6,365 bases of DNA from SAR92 clade bacterium. GTDB lineage: Bacteria > Pseudomonadota > Gammaproteobacteria > Pseudomonadales > Porticoccaceae. Within the stretch, counting starts at the first letter, position 1. The number at the start of each line of letters is the position of its first letter. Location: NCBI GenBank assembly GCA_018607545.1, contig JABBBF010000178.1, positions 1 to 6,365 on the forward strand, in the 5' to 3' direction. Under the pieces are notes generated by a model. It had not been told where the DNA came from. It worked only from the letters and a program-made list of their open reading frames with translations, and ran no database searches. A program made the position numbers and the translations under genes. This document shows, piece by piece, positions 1 through 4,832 of this stretch.

Positions 1-26
1 CACACACAGGCTCCGGAGGGTATCGC

Positions 27-1484
27 ATGAGTTGGGATACAGTAATCGGGCTGGAGATTCACGTGCAGCTAGCCACCAAAACCAAAATATTTTCCGGCGC
101 CAGCACCGCCTATGGTGCCGAGCCCAACACCCAAGCCTGCGCCATAGACCTGGCCATGCCCGGAACATTGCCGGTGCTCAACAAGCAGGCGGTTAACTAC
201 GCGATTATGTTTGGCCTGGCGATTGATGCCGAGATTGGCCAGGTATCCGCTTTCGAGCGCAAAAACTACTTCTATCCGGATCTGCCCAAAGGCTACCAGA
301 CCACACAGCTGGAAAAACCCATTGTCGGTCGCGGCAATGTTGAAATTCAGCTCGCCGATGGCAGTACTAAAAACGTGCGTATCCATCATGCCCACCTTGA
401 AGAAGATGCCGGCAAGTCGCTTCACGAAGGCAACTTTAACAGCAGCTTCTCCGGCATCGACCTCAATCGCGCCGGTACCCCGCTGATTGAAATTGTCTCC
501 GAACCGGACATGACTAGCGCCGAAGAAGCTATCGCCTTTGCCAAAAAAATCCACAGCATCGTCACCTCTATAGGCATCTGCGACGGCGAAATGTCCCAGG
601 GCAGCATGCGTTTTGACGTCAACGTCTCAGTAAAACCGAGCGGCAGCGATACCCTGGGCACCAGAACCGAAACCAAAAATCTCAACTCGTTTAAATTTAT
701 GGAAGAGGCTATTAAACGAGAAGTGGCTCGCCAGATCGACGTTATTGAAGACGGCGGCACTATCGCTCAGGAAACACGCCTGTATAACGGTGAAACCAAA
801 GTGGCTCGCTCCATGCGCAGCAAAGAAGAAGCCAATGACTACCGCTACTTCCCCTGCCCCGATCTACTGCCTGTTGTTGTCAGTGACGAGCAGATTGAGG
901 AGTTGCGCCGCAATATGCCAGAACTGCCCGATGCCCGTCAGGCACGCTTTGTTGAACAGTATGGACTGTCCGAATACGACGCCGGCATACTCAGTAGCGA
1001 TGCGGCCATGGCCAACTATTTTGAAGCAGTAAGCTCAGCGTGCAAAAACGCCAAACTGGCTACCAACTGGACGATGGGCGAGCTCTCTGCACGCTTGAAT
1101 AACGAAGACCTGAGTATCGCCAACAGCCCGGTCAGCGCAGAACAGCTTGCCGGACTTATTGTGCGTATTGCCGATAACAGCATCAGCGGCAAAATGGCCA
1201 AAGAAGTGTTTGAAGCCATCTGGGCTGGCGAAGGCAGTGCCGATCAGATTATTGAAGCCCGCGGCTTAAAGCAGGTTTCCGATAGCGGTGCACTGGAGCA
1301 GATGGTAGTCGATGTACTGGCTGCCAACCAGGCGATGGTCGATGACTATATCAATACCGATGAAGCCAAGCGCAAGAAAAAGCTCGGCGGCTTTATGGGC
1401 CAGATTATGAAAGCCTCAAAAGGCCAAGCCAACCCACAGCAGGTCAATCAGATTTTAGCCCAGAAACTTAACGAGCTTCTTTAG
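27..1484 (+). CDS. gatB: Asp-tRNA(Asn)/Glu-tRNA(Gln) amidotransferase subunit B
   Basis: GatB is the tRNA-binding and kinase/transamidation subunit of the cytoplasmic GatCAB complex. The complex converts misacylated Glu-tRNA(Gln) and/or Asp-tRNA(Asn) to the cognate amide forms, using ammonia released by GatA. The 485-residue length is normal for the family. Visible family motifs are the N-terminal GLEIHVQL (8-15), [11 protein letters not shown] (81-91), HLEEDAGK (123-130), [17 protein letters not shown] (145-161) and [11 protein letters not shown] (212-222). The C-terminal third, from about 365 to 485, is the helical YqeY-like tail domain and ends in the Lys-rich [12 protein letters not shown] stretch. 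The segment [10 protein letters not shown] (192-201) has Phe where many relatives have Cys. The start is supported by GGAGGG at 15-20, six bases before the ATG. gatC and gatA would be expected upstream, outside the window. No terminator follows, so the next gene may be read from the same transcript. Confidence 0.98.
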   Translation: MSWDTVIGLEIHVQLATKTKIFSGASTAYGAEPNTQACAIDLAMPGTLPVLNKQAVNYAIMFGLAIDAEIGQVSAFERKNYFYPDLPKGYQTTQLEKPIVGRGNVEIQLADGSTKNVRIHHAHLEEDAGKSLHEGNFNSSFSGIDLNRAGTPLIEIVSEPDMTSAEEAIAFAKKIHSIVTSIGICDGEMSQGSMRFDVNVSVKPSGSDTLGTRTETKNLNSFKFMEEAIKREVARQIDVIEDGGTIAQETRLYNGETKVARSMRSKEEANDYRYFPCPDLLPVVVSDEQIEELRRNMPELPDARQARFVEQYGLSEYDAGILSSDAAMANYFEAVSSACKNAKLATNWTMGELSARLNNEDLSIANSPVSAEQLAGLIVRIADNSISGKMAKEVFEAIWAGEGSADQIIEARGLKQVSDSGALEQMVVDVLAANQAMVDDYINTDEAKRKKKLGGFMGQIMKASKGQANPQQVNQILAQKLNELL

Positions 1485-1526
1485 CTGGGAAACAAAAGTT
1501 CGGACGCAAAAAGGAATCATTTAGTT

Positions 1527-1823
1527 ATGTCACTAAAGAAAGATAAACAGAAAGTTCTCGGCGAAGTATTTGACGATGCACGGGTAAAAAGCTTTTTAGA
1601 TTACCAGGCACCCAATGGTGTTAGCACTGATTTTCACCTGCTGGAAAAAGCCTATCGTGGCATGAATATTGATAACTTTGTGACCTTTTTAAATTTCTTT
1701 AAAGAAGCTGGATACGATCTCAATGCCACTAACCCCGACGGCAAAACCCTGAAGCAGATTGCCGGTGAGCACGGTCATGGTGCAGAGTATATTAAAGCGC
1801 TAAGTGCGGCAGGTGCTGAGTAG
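1527..1823 (+). CDS. PA4642-family small protein, function unknown
   Basis: This 98-residue soluble protein resembles the small gammaproteobacterial family named after Pseudomonas PA4642. The pattern I recognise is a Lys-rich start (MSLKKDKQKVLGE), a middle segment LEKAYRGMNIDNF and the phrase FFKEAGYDLNATNPDGKTL. The latter looks like one ankyrin-style turn (GYDLNATNPDGKT, about 62-75) followed by a helix ending HGHGAEYIKAL. No catalytic motif, signal peptide or membrane segment is visible, and I cannot assign a function. AAGGAA at 1511-1516 lies 10 bases before the ATG and supports this start. It sits 42 nt after gatB with no hairpin between them, so read-through from gatB is plausible. A hairpin lies 17 nt after its stop. 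The family assignment is from memory of the pattern and is moderately sure; that this is a real gene is very likely. Confidence 0.85.
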   Translation: MSLKKDKQKVLGEVFDDARVKSFLDYQAPNGVSTDFHLLEKAYRGMNIDNFVTFLNFFKEAGYDLNATNPDGKTLKQIAGEHGHGAEYIKALSAAGAE

Positions 1824-1840
1824 CAAGAGCAGCAACCCAA

Positions 1841-1862
1841 AGAGCTCCAACTCTGGAGCTCT
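1841..1862 (+). terminator. Perfect 9-bp hairpin after the PA4642-family gene, possible terminator
   Basis: AGAGCTCCA (1841-1849) pairs perfectly with TGGAGCTCT (1854-1862) around a 4-nt loop. It lies 17 nt past the stop codon, where a transcription end is expected. No run of T follows on either strand, so it is not a textbook intrinsic terminator. It could instead block 3' exonucleases, or act together with Rho. Confidence 0.45.
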
Positions 1863-1892
1863 GACAAGAAAGCCGCAGCAAAAATTATCCCT

Positions 1893-1923
1893 CCTCCTGA
1901 AGAATTAAATTACACTCAGGAGG
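1893..1923 (+). promoter_or_regulatory. Inverted repeat in the leader of the DoxX gene
   Basis: CCTCCTGA (1893-1900) and TCAGGAGG (1916-1923) form a perfect 8-bp dyad around a 15-nt AT-rich centre. The right arm resembles a strong Shine-Dalgarno sequence and the left arm resembles the anti-Shine-Dalgarno end of 16S rRNA. However, the right arm is 38 nt before the DoxX ATG and no start codon follows it closely, so it is not that gene's ribosome site. It could be a repressor or activator operator, or an RNA hairpin. A weak -10-like TATAGA lies at 1937-1942 without a convincing -35 box. The dyad is certain; any role is inferred. Confidence 0.4.
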
Positions 1924-1961
1924 TACCAATTAAATCTATAGACAAAAAAGGGGATAATAAA

Positions 1962-2330
1962 ATGAATTTTCTCGATAAGTATCAAGAAGAAACCTACGCA
2001 CTGCTAAGAATCTTCAGCGGCTTTCTATTTATCTGGCACGGCACCCAGAAACTGATTAATTTTCCCGCTGAATTTCCATACCCACTCAACCCATTAATGT
2101 ATGCAGCTGGTGGCATAGAGATGATCGGTGGCGCACTGGTAATGATTGGCCTGTTTACCCGCCCAGCCGCCTTTATCTGTAGTGGCACCATGGCGGTAGC
2201 CTACTGGATGGCCCACGGCATGAATCACCTTTTCCCAATCCTGAACGGTGGTGAATTAGCTGTTCTTTTCTGCTTTGCATTTCTGTTTATTGCCGCCCGC
2301 GGCCCAGGTATCTGGAGCCTCGACAAGTAA
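1962..2330 (+). CDS. DoxX-family inner-membrane protein
   Basis: This 122-residue integral membrane protein belongs to the DoxX family, named after a subunit of an archaeal terminal quinol oxidase. Most bacterial members have no proven reaction; some are linked to redox or oxidative-stress functions. Recognisable features are LLRIFSGFLFIWHGTQK (14-30), the GGIEMIGGALVMIGLFTRPAA stretch (about 50-70), the MAHGMNHLFPILNGGELA region (83-100) and the terminal SLDK. Four membrane segments are expected at roughly 12-28, 45-64, 67-86 and 98-113. AGGGG at 1949-1953, eight bases before the ATG, supports the start. The gene appears to be its own transcription unit, with an inverted repeat upstream and an intrinsic terminator directly downstream. 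The family is clear; the substrate or partner is not. Confidence 0.93.
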   Translation: MNFLDKYQEETYALLRIFSGFLFIWHGTQKLINFPAEFPYPLNPLMYAAGGIEMIGGALVMIGLFTRPAAFICSGTMAVAYWMAHGMNHLFPILNGGELAVLFCFAFLFIAARGPGIWSLDK

Positions 2331-2349
2331 GCCAACAAAACAGCACAGC

Positions 2350-2372
2350 GGGCGCTGTAATAGCGCCCTTTT
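2350..2372 (+). terminator. Intrinsic terminator of the DoxX gene
   Basis: GGGCGCT (2350-2356) pairs with AGCGCCC (2362-2368) around a 5-nt loop and is followed immediately by TTTT (2369-2372). It begins 19 nt after the DoxX stop codon. The GC-rich stem and the T-run make this the best terminator in the window. Confidence 0.87.
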
Positions 2373-2455
2373 AATCTCTCCGGAAGTCCAAATAGGCAGC
2401 AAACCCCCTGCAGTCTGCTACGTTTATACAGAGCTTTCAAAAAATTTCAGCACCG

Positions 2456-2884
2456 ATGACCGACCTGACAAAAAAACTAAACTCCTACTATTTTACCGCC
2501 GTACTGGGTGTAGTTTTCGCCATAGTTGGTTTTAGCTACAACGCCTGGCGTATGGAAGTCACCGAAGATAACAGCAATATTCGCACTGCAGCTTTTTCGG
2601 TACTTTCAGAACTTGCCGAACTGGAACAGATAATTTATGCCGCTCATTACGACAAAGATGCGGTTGCCGGCAGCCCGAGAAAGGGCTGGGTAAAAATTGG
2701 CCTAATTGTTGATTTGAGCATACTGATCAGCAAACCGGTAAACCTGGCTTCTGAAAGACTGAAATCCACCTGGTCCTATCATTGGGAAGATATCGCCAAT
2801 GACATTGAAGCCACCGATAAAACCATTGCTGAGATCGACAAGGTTCGGGCAGAAATAAAACTAACGCTGAAATCCTTAGACTAA
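2456..2884 (+). CDS. Hypothetical single-span membrane-anchored helical protein
   Basis: I do not recognise this 142-residue protein. A short Lys-containing N-terminus (MTDLTKKLNS) is followed by one hydrophobic segment at about 11-28, which reads as an uncleaved membrane anchor. The rest is polar and probably helical. EDNSNIRTAAFSVLSELAEL (about 37-56) could form a long helix, and 112-140 (IANDIEATDKTIAEIDKVRA and onward) has coiled-coil-like spacing. With the charged residues before the span, the helical part would face the periplasm; this orientation is inferred. The start has no visible ribosome-binding site (bases before the ATG are CAGCACCG), so translation may be weak or start elsewhere. 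The UDG-family gene begins 6 nt after its stop, which suggests a two-gene operon. A weak TATACA at 2425-2430 is the only promoter-like element upstream. Confidence 0.75.
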   Translation: MTDLTKKLNSYYFTAVLGVVFAIVGFSYNAWRMEVTEDNSNIRTAAFSVLSELAELEQIIYAAHYDKDAVAGSPRKGWVKIGLIVDLSILISKPVNLASERLKSTWSYHWEDIANDIEATDKTIAEIDKVRAEIKLTLKSLD

Positions 2885-2890
2885 AAATTG

Positions 2891-3475
2891 ATGAGCGATC
2901 TAAACTCACTACTCTCTGAAGTTCGCGCCTGCACGATCTGCGAGCCCGATCTTCCCTATGGTGCAAGGCCAGTGTTACAGCTGCACCCGGACGCAAAAGT
3001 TTTAGTTGCCGGTCAGGCACCCGGCCGCAGAGTTCACGCCTCAGGTATACCATTCGATGACCCGAGCGGCGATCGCCTGCGCGACTGGATGGGTATTCCC
3101 AAAGAGGTTTTCTACAACCCGCAACAGATTGCTATTGTGCCTATGGGATTTTGTTTTCCGGGAACCGGAAAATCCGGCGACCTGCCTCCCAGACCGGAAT
3201 GTGCAGAGACTTGGCACCGGCAACTATTTAACCAGCTGCCCAATATTGAGAGCAGTCTGGTTATTGGCAAGTACGCTCAGGATTACCATTTTTCCCAGCC
3301 AACAAAATCCGTCACCCAGTTAGTAGAAAATTGGCGCGAATACTGGCCCAGCCAAATTCCCCTGCCCCATCCAAGCCCACGCAATAATCTCTGGCTGCGC
3401 AAAAATCCATGGTTTGAAGCTGAACTGGTTCCATTGATACAGAGGCGCATTAAACAGATTTTGACAGCAGACTAA
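2891..3475 (+). CDS. Uracil-DNA glycosylase-family protein with four-Cys cluster motif
   Basis: This 194-residue protein belongs to the uracil-DNA glycosylase superfamily, whose members remove damaged bases such as uracil from DNA in the cytoplasm. Motif A is GQAPGRRVHASGIPFDDP (41-58), followed by SGDRLRDWMG. Motif B near the C-terminus is HPSPRNN (160-166). Four cysteines at 14, 17, 88 and 104 give C-x2-C...C-x15-C, the spacing seen for the 4Fe-4S cluster of family 4 and 5 enzymes. Family 4 enzymes normally carry GEAPG; here Gln 42 replaces that acidic residue, so this is probably an uncharacterised subfamily and activity on uracil is not assured. A TTG at 2888 adds one residue; I prefer the adjacent ATG at 2891. 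Neither has a Shine-Dalgarno sequence, and the 6-nt gap from the upstream stop suggests translational coupling. A weak hairpin overlaps its stop codon. Confidence 0.9.
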   Translation: MSDLNSLLSEVRACTICEPDLPYGARPVLQLHPDAKVLVAGQAPGRRVHASGIPFDDPSGDRLRDWMGIPKEVFYNPQQIAIVPMGFCFPGTGKSGDLPPRPECAETWHRQLFNQLPNIESSLVIGKYAQDYHFSQPTKSVTQLVENWREYWPSQIPLPHPSPRNNLWLRKNPWFEAELVPLIQRRIKQILTAD

Positions 3476-3495
3476 GGGTCGCAATCAACCCTTTT
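3474..3495 (+). terminator. Weak terminator overlapping the UDG-family stop codon
   Basis: AAGGGT (3474-3479), which includes the last two bases of the stop codon, pairs with ACCCTT (3488-3493) around an 8-nt loop. Two more T bases follow. The short stem and minimal T-run make this a weak candidate, but its position at the end of the gene fits. Confidence 0.4.
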
Positions 3496-3576
3496 ATAGA
3501 GGCAGATCAATGCAGGATTTAATCAGCTGCATTAATTTATCAGGGTCAGTTATTTTTTTAAGGGACATACTCGACC

Positions 3577-3681
3577 ATGCTAAAGACCAACCGTCACCTG
3601 ATTTACTTTGCCGCAAGCCTGTTCTCCATACCATTTATTCTCTGCCTGATAATTATTGTTGTGCTGTCTGCTGTTCAGTAA
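3577..3681 (+). CDS. Small 34-residue single-span membrane protein
   Basis: A 35-codon reading frame encodes a peptide with a basic start (MLKTNRH) followed by one long hydrophobic segment from about residue 8 to 33, which includes FSIPFILCLIIIVVLSA. This is the typical shape of a small inner-membrane protein with its N-terminus in the cytoplasm. AGGGA at 3561-3565 lies 11 nt before the ATG, and an in-frame TAA at 3559-3561 rules out an upstream extension. The reading frame overlaps a 65-codon frame starting at 3510 that has a better-spaced AGAGG but encodes an unlikely Cys-rich mixture. I think the 34-residue frame is the real one. The function is unknown. It lies between the UDG-family gene and two other small membrane-protein genes. 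Confidence 0.6.
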   Translation: MLKTNRHLIYFAASLFSIPFILCLIIIVVLSAVQ

Positions 3682-3705
3682 AGAGCATTAAAAAAACCTG
3701 CCCAT

Positions 3706-3731
3706 AAGCCCAGCGATAACCTCGGCTTTTT
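3706..3731 (+). terminator. Possible weak terminator after the 34-residue gene
   Basis: AAGCC (3706-3710) pairs with GGCTT (3724-3728) around a 13-nt loop and is followed by TTT. The stem is only 5 bp, so this is tentative. Its location just past the small gene and before a possible promoter is reasonable. Confidence 0.3.
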
Positions 3732-3758
3732 GCACAACTGCTCTGCATAGTCTAAATA
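3730..3758 (+). promoter_or_regulatory. Possible sigma-70 promoter for the 74-residue membrane protein gene
   Basis: TTGCAC (3730-3735) resembles a -35 box, and TAAATA (3753-3758) lies exactly 17 nt later. The -10 match is poor. It would start transcription about 30 nt before the ATG at 3796. It is reported only because it sits between a weak terminator and a gene start. Confidence 0.25.
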
Positions 3759-3795
3759 TAGGTGATAAATAACTCCCCTATATTAAGGACTGACT

Positions 3796-4020
3796 ATGGG
3801 TTTAGCGGTTTTTGCATTATTGGTACTCTGCGGAATCTATGTACAGCATCGCGGTGTGATGCAGCATGAGAATCTGAGCCGCAAACTGACCGATCACTCG
3901 AATATCTTTGGTCCTATCAACTGCCTTTTCTACAGCTTTTCCAAAGCCTATAACCACAGGTTCTACTACCTGTTGCAATACGCTCTATACGCCTGGCTTA
4001 TCTACCTGATTTTTTTCTGA
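3796..4020 (+). CDS. LpxO/aspartyl beta-hydroxylase N-terminal-like small membrane protein
   Basis: This is a 74-residue protein with two hydrophobic segments, about 2-17 and 57-73. Residues 14-56 resemble the membrane-proximal start of LpxO-type aspartyl/asparaginyl beta-hydroxylases. The matching pattern is IYVQHRG near 14-20, then LTDHSNIFGPINCLFYSFS at about 31-49, which parallels the DHS...P-N...Y-FS pattern after the first span in that family. In LpxO this is followed by a 2-oxoglutarate/Fe(II) dioxygenase domain of about 200 residues. Here that domain is absent: the protein ends after a second hydrophobic segment, and no catalytic-domain remnant is visible in the next 50 nt. AAGGA at 3785-3789, six bases before the ATG, supports the start and argues for a functional gene. 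It may be a degenerate stump or a dedicated small membrane protein. No enzymatic activity is expected. The homology is judged by eye. Confidence 0.8.
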   Translation: MGLAVFALLVLCGIYVQHRGVMQHENLSRKLTDHSNIFGPINCLFYSFSKAYNHRFYYLLQYALYAWLIYLIFF

Positions 4021-4073
4021 GGGAGTACTTCCAATAACCGCCTGAAAAGGCTAAAACGAAAGGAACCAAGACC

Positions 4074-4487
4074 ATGTTAAAACGTAATCTATTAGCAATT
4101 ATTGCTGTATTTGTAGTCTGGTCGATTCTCGACTATTTAATCCACGGTATGTTGCTGCAATCATCCTATGAGGCAACCGCAAACCTATGGCGCCCTATGG
4201 AGGAGATGAACCCACTCCTGTGCTACGGCGTAAAACTGGGCTTTAGTATCTGCTTTGTACTGATTTACGATCTGCTGATCAGCGAAAAATCACTGCACAA
4301 TGGCATTAAATTTGGTCTGCTGCTGGGTCTCGGCAACGGCCTGATGGCACTAGGCAGCTATGTCTATATGCCAATTCCATTGACTATGGCAGGAGCCTGG
4401 TTTGCCGCTGCCCTGGTGCAGACCGGCGTATCCGGTGCGATTGTCGGCGCGATTATCAAGAAACCGCAAACCCACCAAGCTATGTAG
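4074..4487 (+). CDS. Hypothetical four-span integral membrane protein
   Basis: This 137-residue protein is very hydrophobic, with likely membrane segments at about 5-24, 50-69, 77-97 and 104-127. A soluble stretch after the first span contains SYEATANLWRPMEEMNP (31-47), which looks like the conserved signature of a family, but I cannot name that family. The ends are basic (MLKR at the start, KK near the end), consistent with both termini in the cytoplasm. AAGGAA at 4060-4065 lies eight bases before the ATG and supports the start. It follows the LpxO-like small gene by 53 nt with no terminator between them, so the two may be co-transcribed. Its last two codons fall inside the first copy of a 15-bp tandem repeat. 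Confidence 0.87.
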   Translation: MLKRNLLAIIAVFVVWSILDYLIHGMLLQSSYEATANLWRPMEEMNPLLCYGVKLGFSICFVLIYDLLISEKSLHNGIKFGLLLGLGNGLMALGSYVYMPIPLTMAGAWFAAALVQTGVSGAIVGAIIKKPQTHQAM

Positions 4488-4526
4488 CTGAGTAACATGT
4501 AACTGAGTAACATGTAACTGAGTAAT
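4482..4526 (+). repeat. Three tandem copies of a 15-bp unit spanning a stop codon
   Basis: The copies are ATGTAGCTGAGTAAC (4482-4496), ATGTAACTGAGTAAC (4497-4511) and ATGTAACTGAGTAAT (4512-4526). Neighbouring copies differ at one position each. The first copy contains the last Met codon and the TAG stop of the four-span membrane protein gene. Every unit contains a stop in each forward frame (TAA or TAG, TGA, TAA). It probably arose by local duplication of the gene's 3' end. Confidence 0.95.
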
Positions 4527-4527
4527 T

Positions 4528-4596
4528 CGGCCGTCCAGCATCTATACTGCTGCCCAGTTTATTAAAGGTTATTAAACTGGGCAGTGGGGACGGCCG
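4528..4596. repeat. 69-nt nested inverted repeat (long hairpin)
   Basis: The outer arms CGGCCGTCC (4528-4536) and GGACGGCCG (4588-4596) are perfect 9-bp complements. Inside them, CTGCCCAGTTTA (4550-4561) and TAAACTGGGCAG (4573-4584) are perfect 12-bp complements around an 11-nt AT-rich loop. The two stems are separated by 13 nt on the left and 3 nt on the right. There is no T-run beyond either outer arm. It may be a bidirectional transcription end, a REP-like or MITE-like palindromic unit, or an mRNA 3'-end stabiliser. No target-site duplication is obvious at its edges. Confidence 0.82.
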
Positions 4597-4623
4597 TATA
4601 ACAGTCAAATAATCGACTGTTAT
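4597..4623 (+). promoter_or_regulatory. Perfect dyad overlapping a -10-like box before DUF2256
   Basis: ATAACAGTC (4598-4606) and GACTGTTAT (4615-4623) form a perfect 9-bp dyad around an 8-nt AT-rich centre. It ends two bases before the DUF2256 ATG. TATAAC (4597-4602), a five-of-six match to a -10 box, overlaps the left arm; the -35 region is poor. The arrangement fits an operator over a promoter, or an RNA hairpin covering the ribosome entry site. The dyad is certain; the promoter and function are inferred. Confidence 0.42.
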
Positions 4624-4625
4624 CC

Positions 4626-4775
4626 ATGCCAAAAACCGTTAAAAAATCTGATTTCCCCGCCAAGCTCTGCCCTGTTTGCCAGCGTCCCTTTGTATGGCGC
4701 AAGAAATGGCAAAAGGTCTGGGATCAAGTACGCTTCTGTTCACAGCGCTGCAGAACCGATACGCGAAAAAGATAA
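4626..4775 (+). CDS. DUF2256 zinc-ribbon-like small protein
   Basis: This 49-residue basic protein is easily overlooked because of its size. The core reads [15 protein letters not shown] (14-28), then [13 protein letters not shown] (31-43). This is the DUF2256 signature: two cysteine pairs, C15-x2-C18 and C38-x3-C42, with conserved aromatic and basic residues between them. The four cysteines probably bind one zinc ion. The function is unknown, and nucleic-acid or protein binding is only a guess from the charge. The ATG at 4626 is the only plausible start, since an in-frame TAA lies at 4599-4601. No Shine-Dalgarno sequence is visible because a dyad occupies that space. The FAD-dependent oxidoreductase gene starts 57 nt downstream with no terminator, so the two are probably co-transcribed. 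In related bacteria such genes commonly lie near photolyase/cryptochrome genes (general knowledge; none is seen here). Confidence 0.93.
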   Translation: MPKTVKKSDFPAKLCPVCQRPFVWRKKWQKVWDQVRFCSQRCRTDTRKR

Positions 4776-4832
4776 TCTGCAGTCCAAATAAAAAGCCAAC
4801 AACAAACAAAGACCAACTTTAAGACAGGCCCT

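Noticed and set aside
69..1219. Several frames on both strands inside gatB
   Set aside because: They overlap a clearly identified conserved gene and encode low-complexity or unrecognisable peptides, so they are out-of-phase readings of gatB.
3026..3037. RRVH just after motif A of the UDG-family protein, recalling the KRRIH loop of UdgX
   Set aside because: In UdgX the KRRIH loop lies far downstream of motif A and its His forms the covalent bond to DNA. Here the motif is adjacent to motif A, so the similarity looks coincidental.
3510..3707. A 65-codon + strand frame with a well-placed AGAGG upstream
   Set aside because: The predicted peptide is a Cys-rich mixture without recognisable structure, and it overlaps in another phase the 34-residue frame that has a clear membrane-protein shape. 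It is kept as an alternative only.
4350..4541. A 63-codon - strand frame with the repeated peptide VTQLH
   Set aside because: The repetition is the reverse reading of the 15-bp tandem DNA repeat, and the rest is antisense to the four-span membrane protein gene.
4482..4623. A CRISPR array or insertion sequence in the repeat-rich intergenic region
   Set aside because: The tandem units are contiguous with no spacers, the inverted repeats are single structures, and there is no transposase or target-site duplication.
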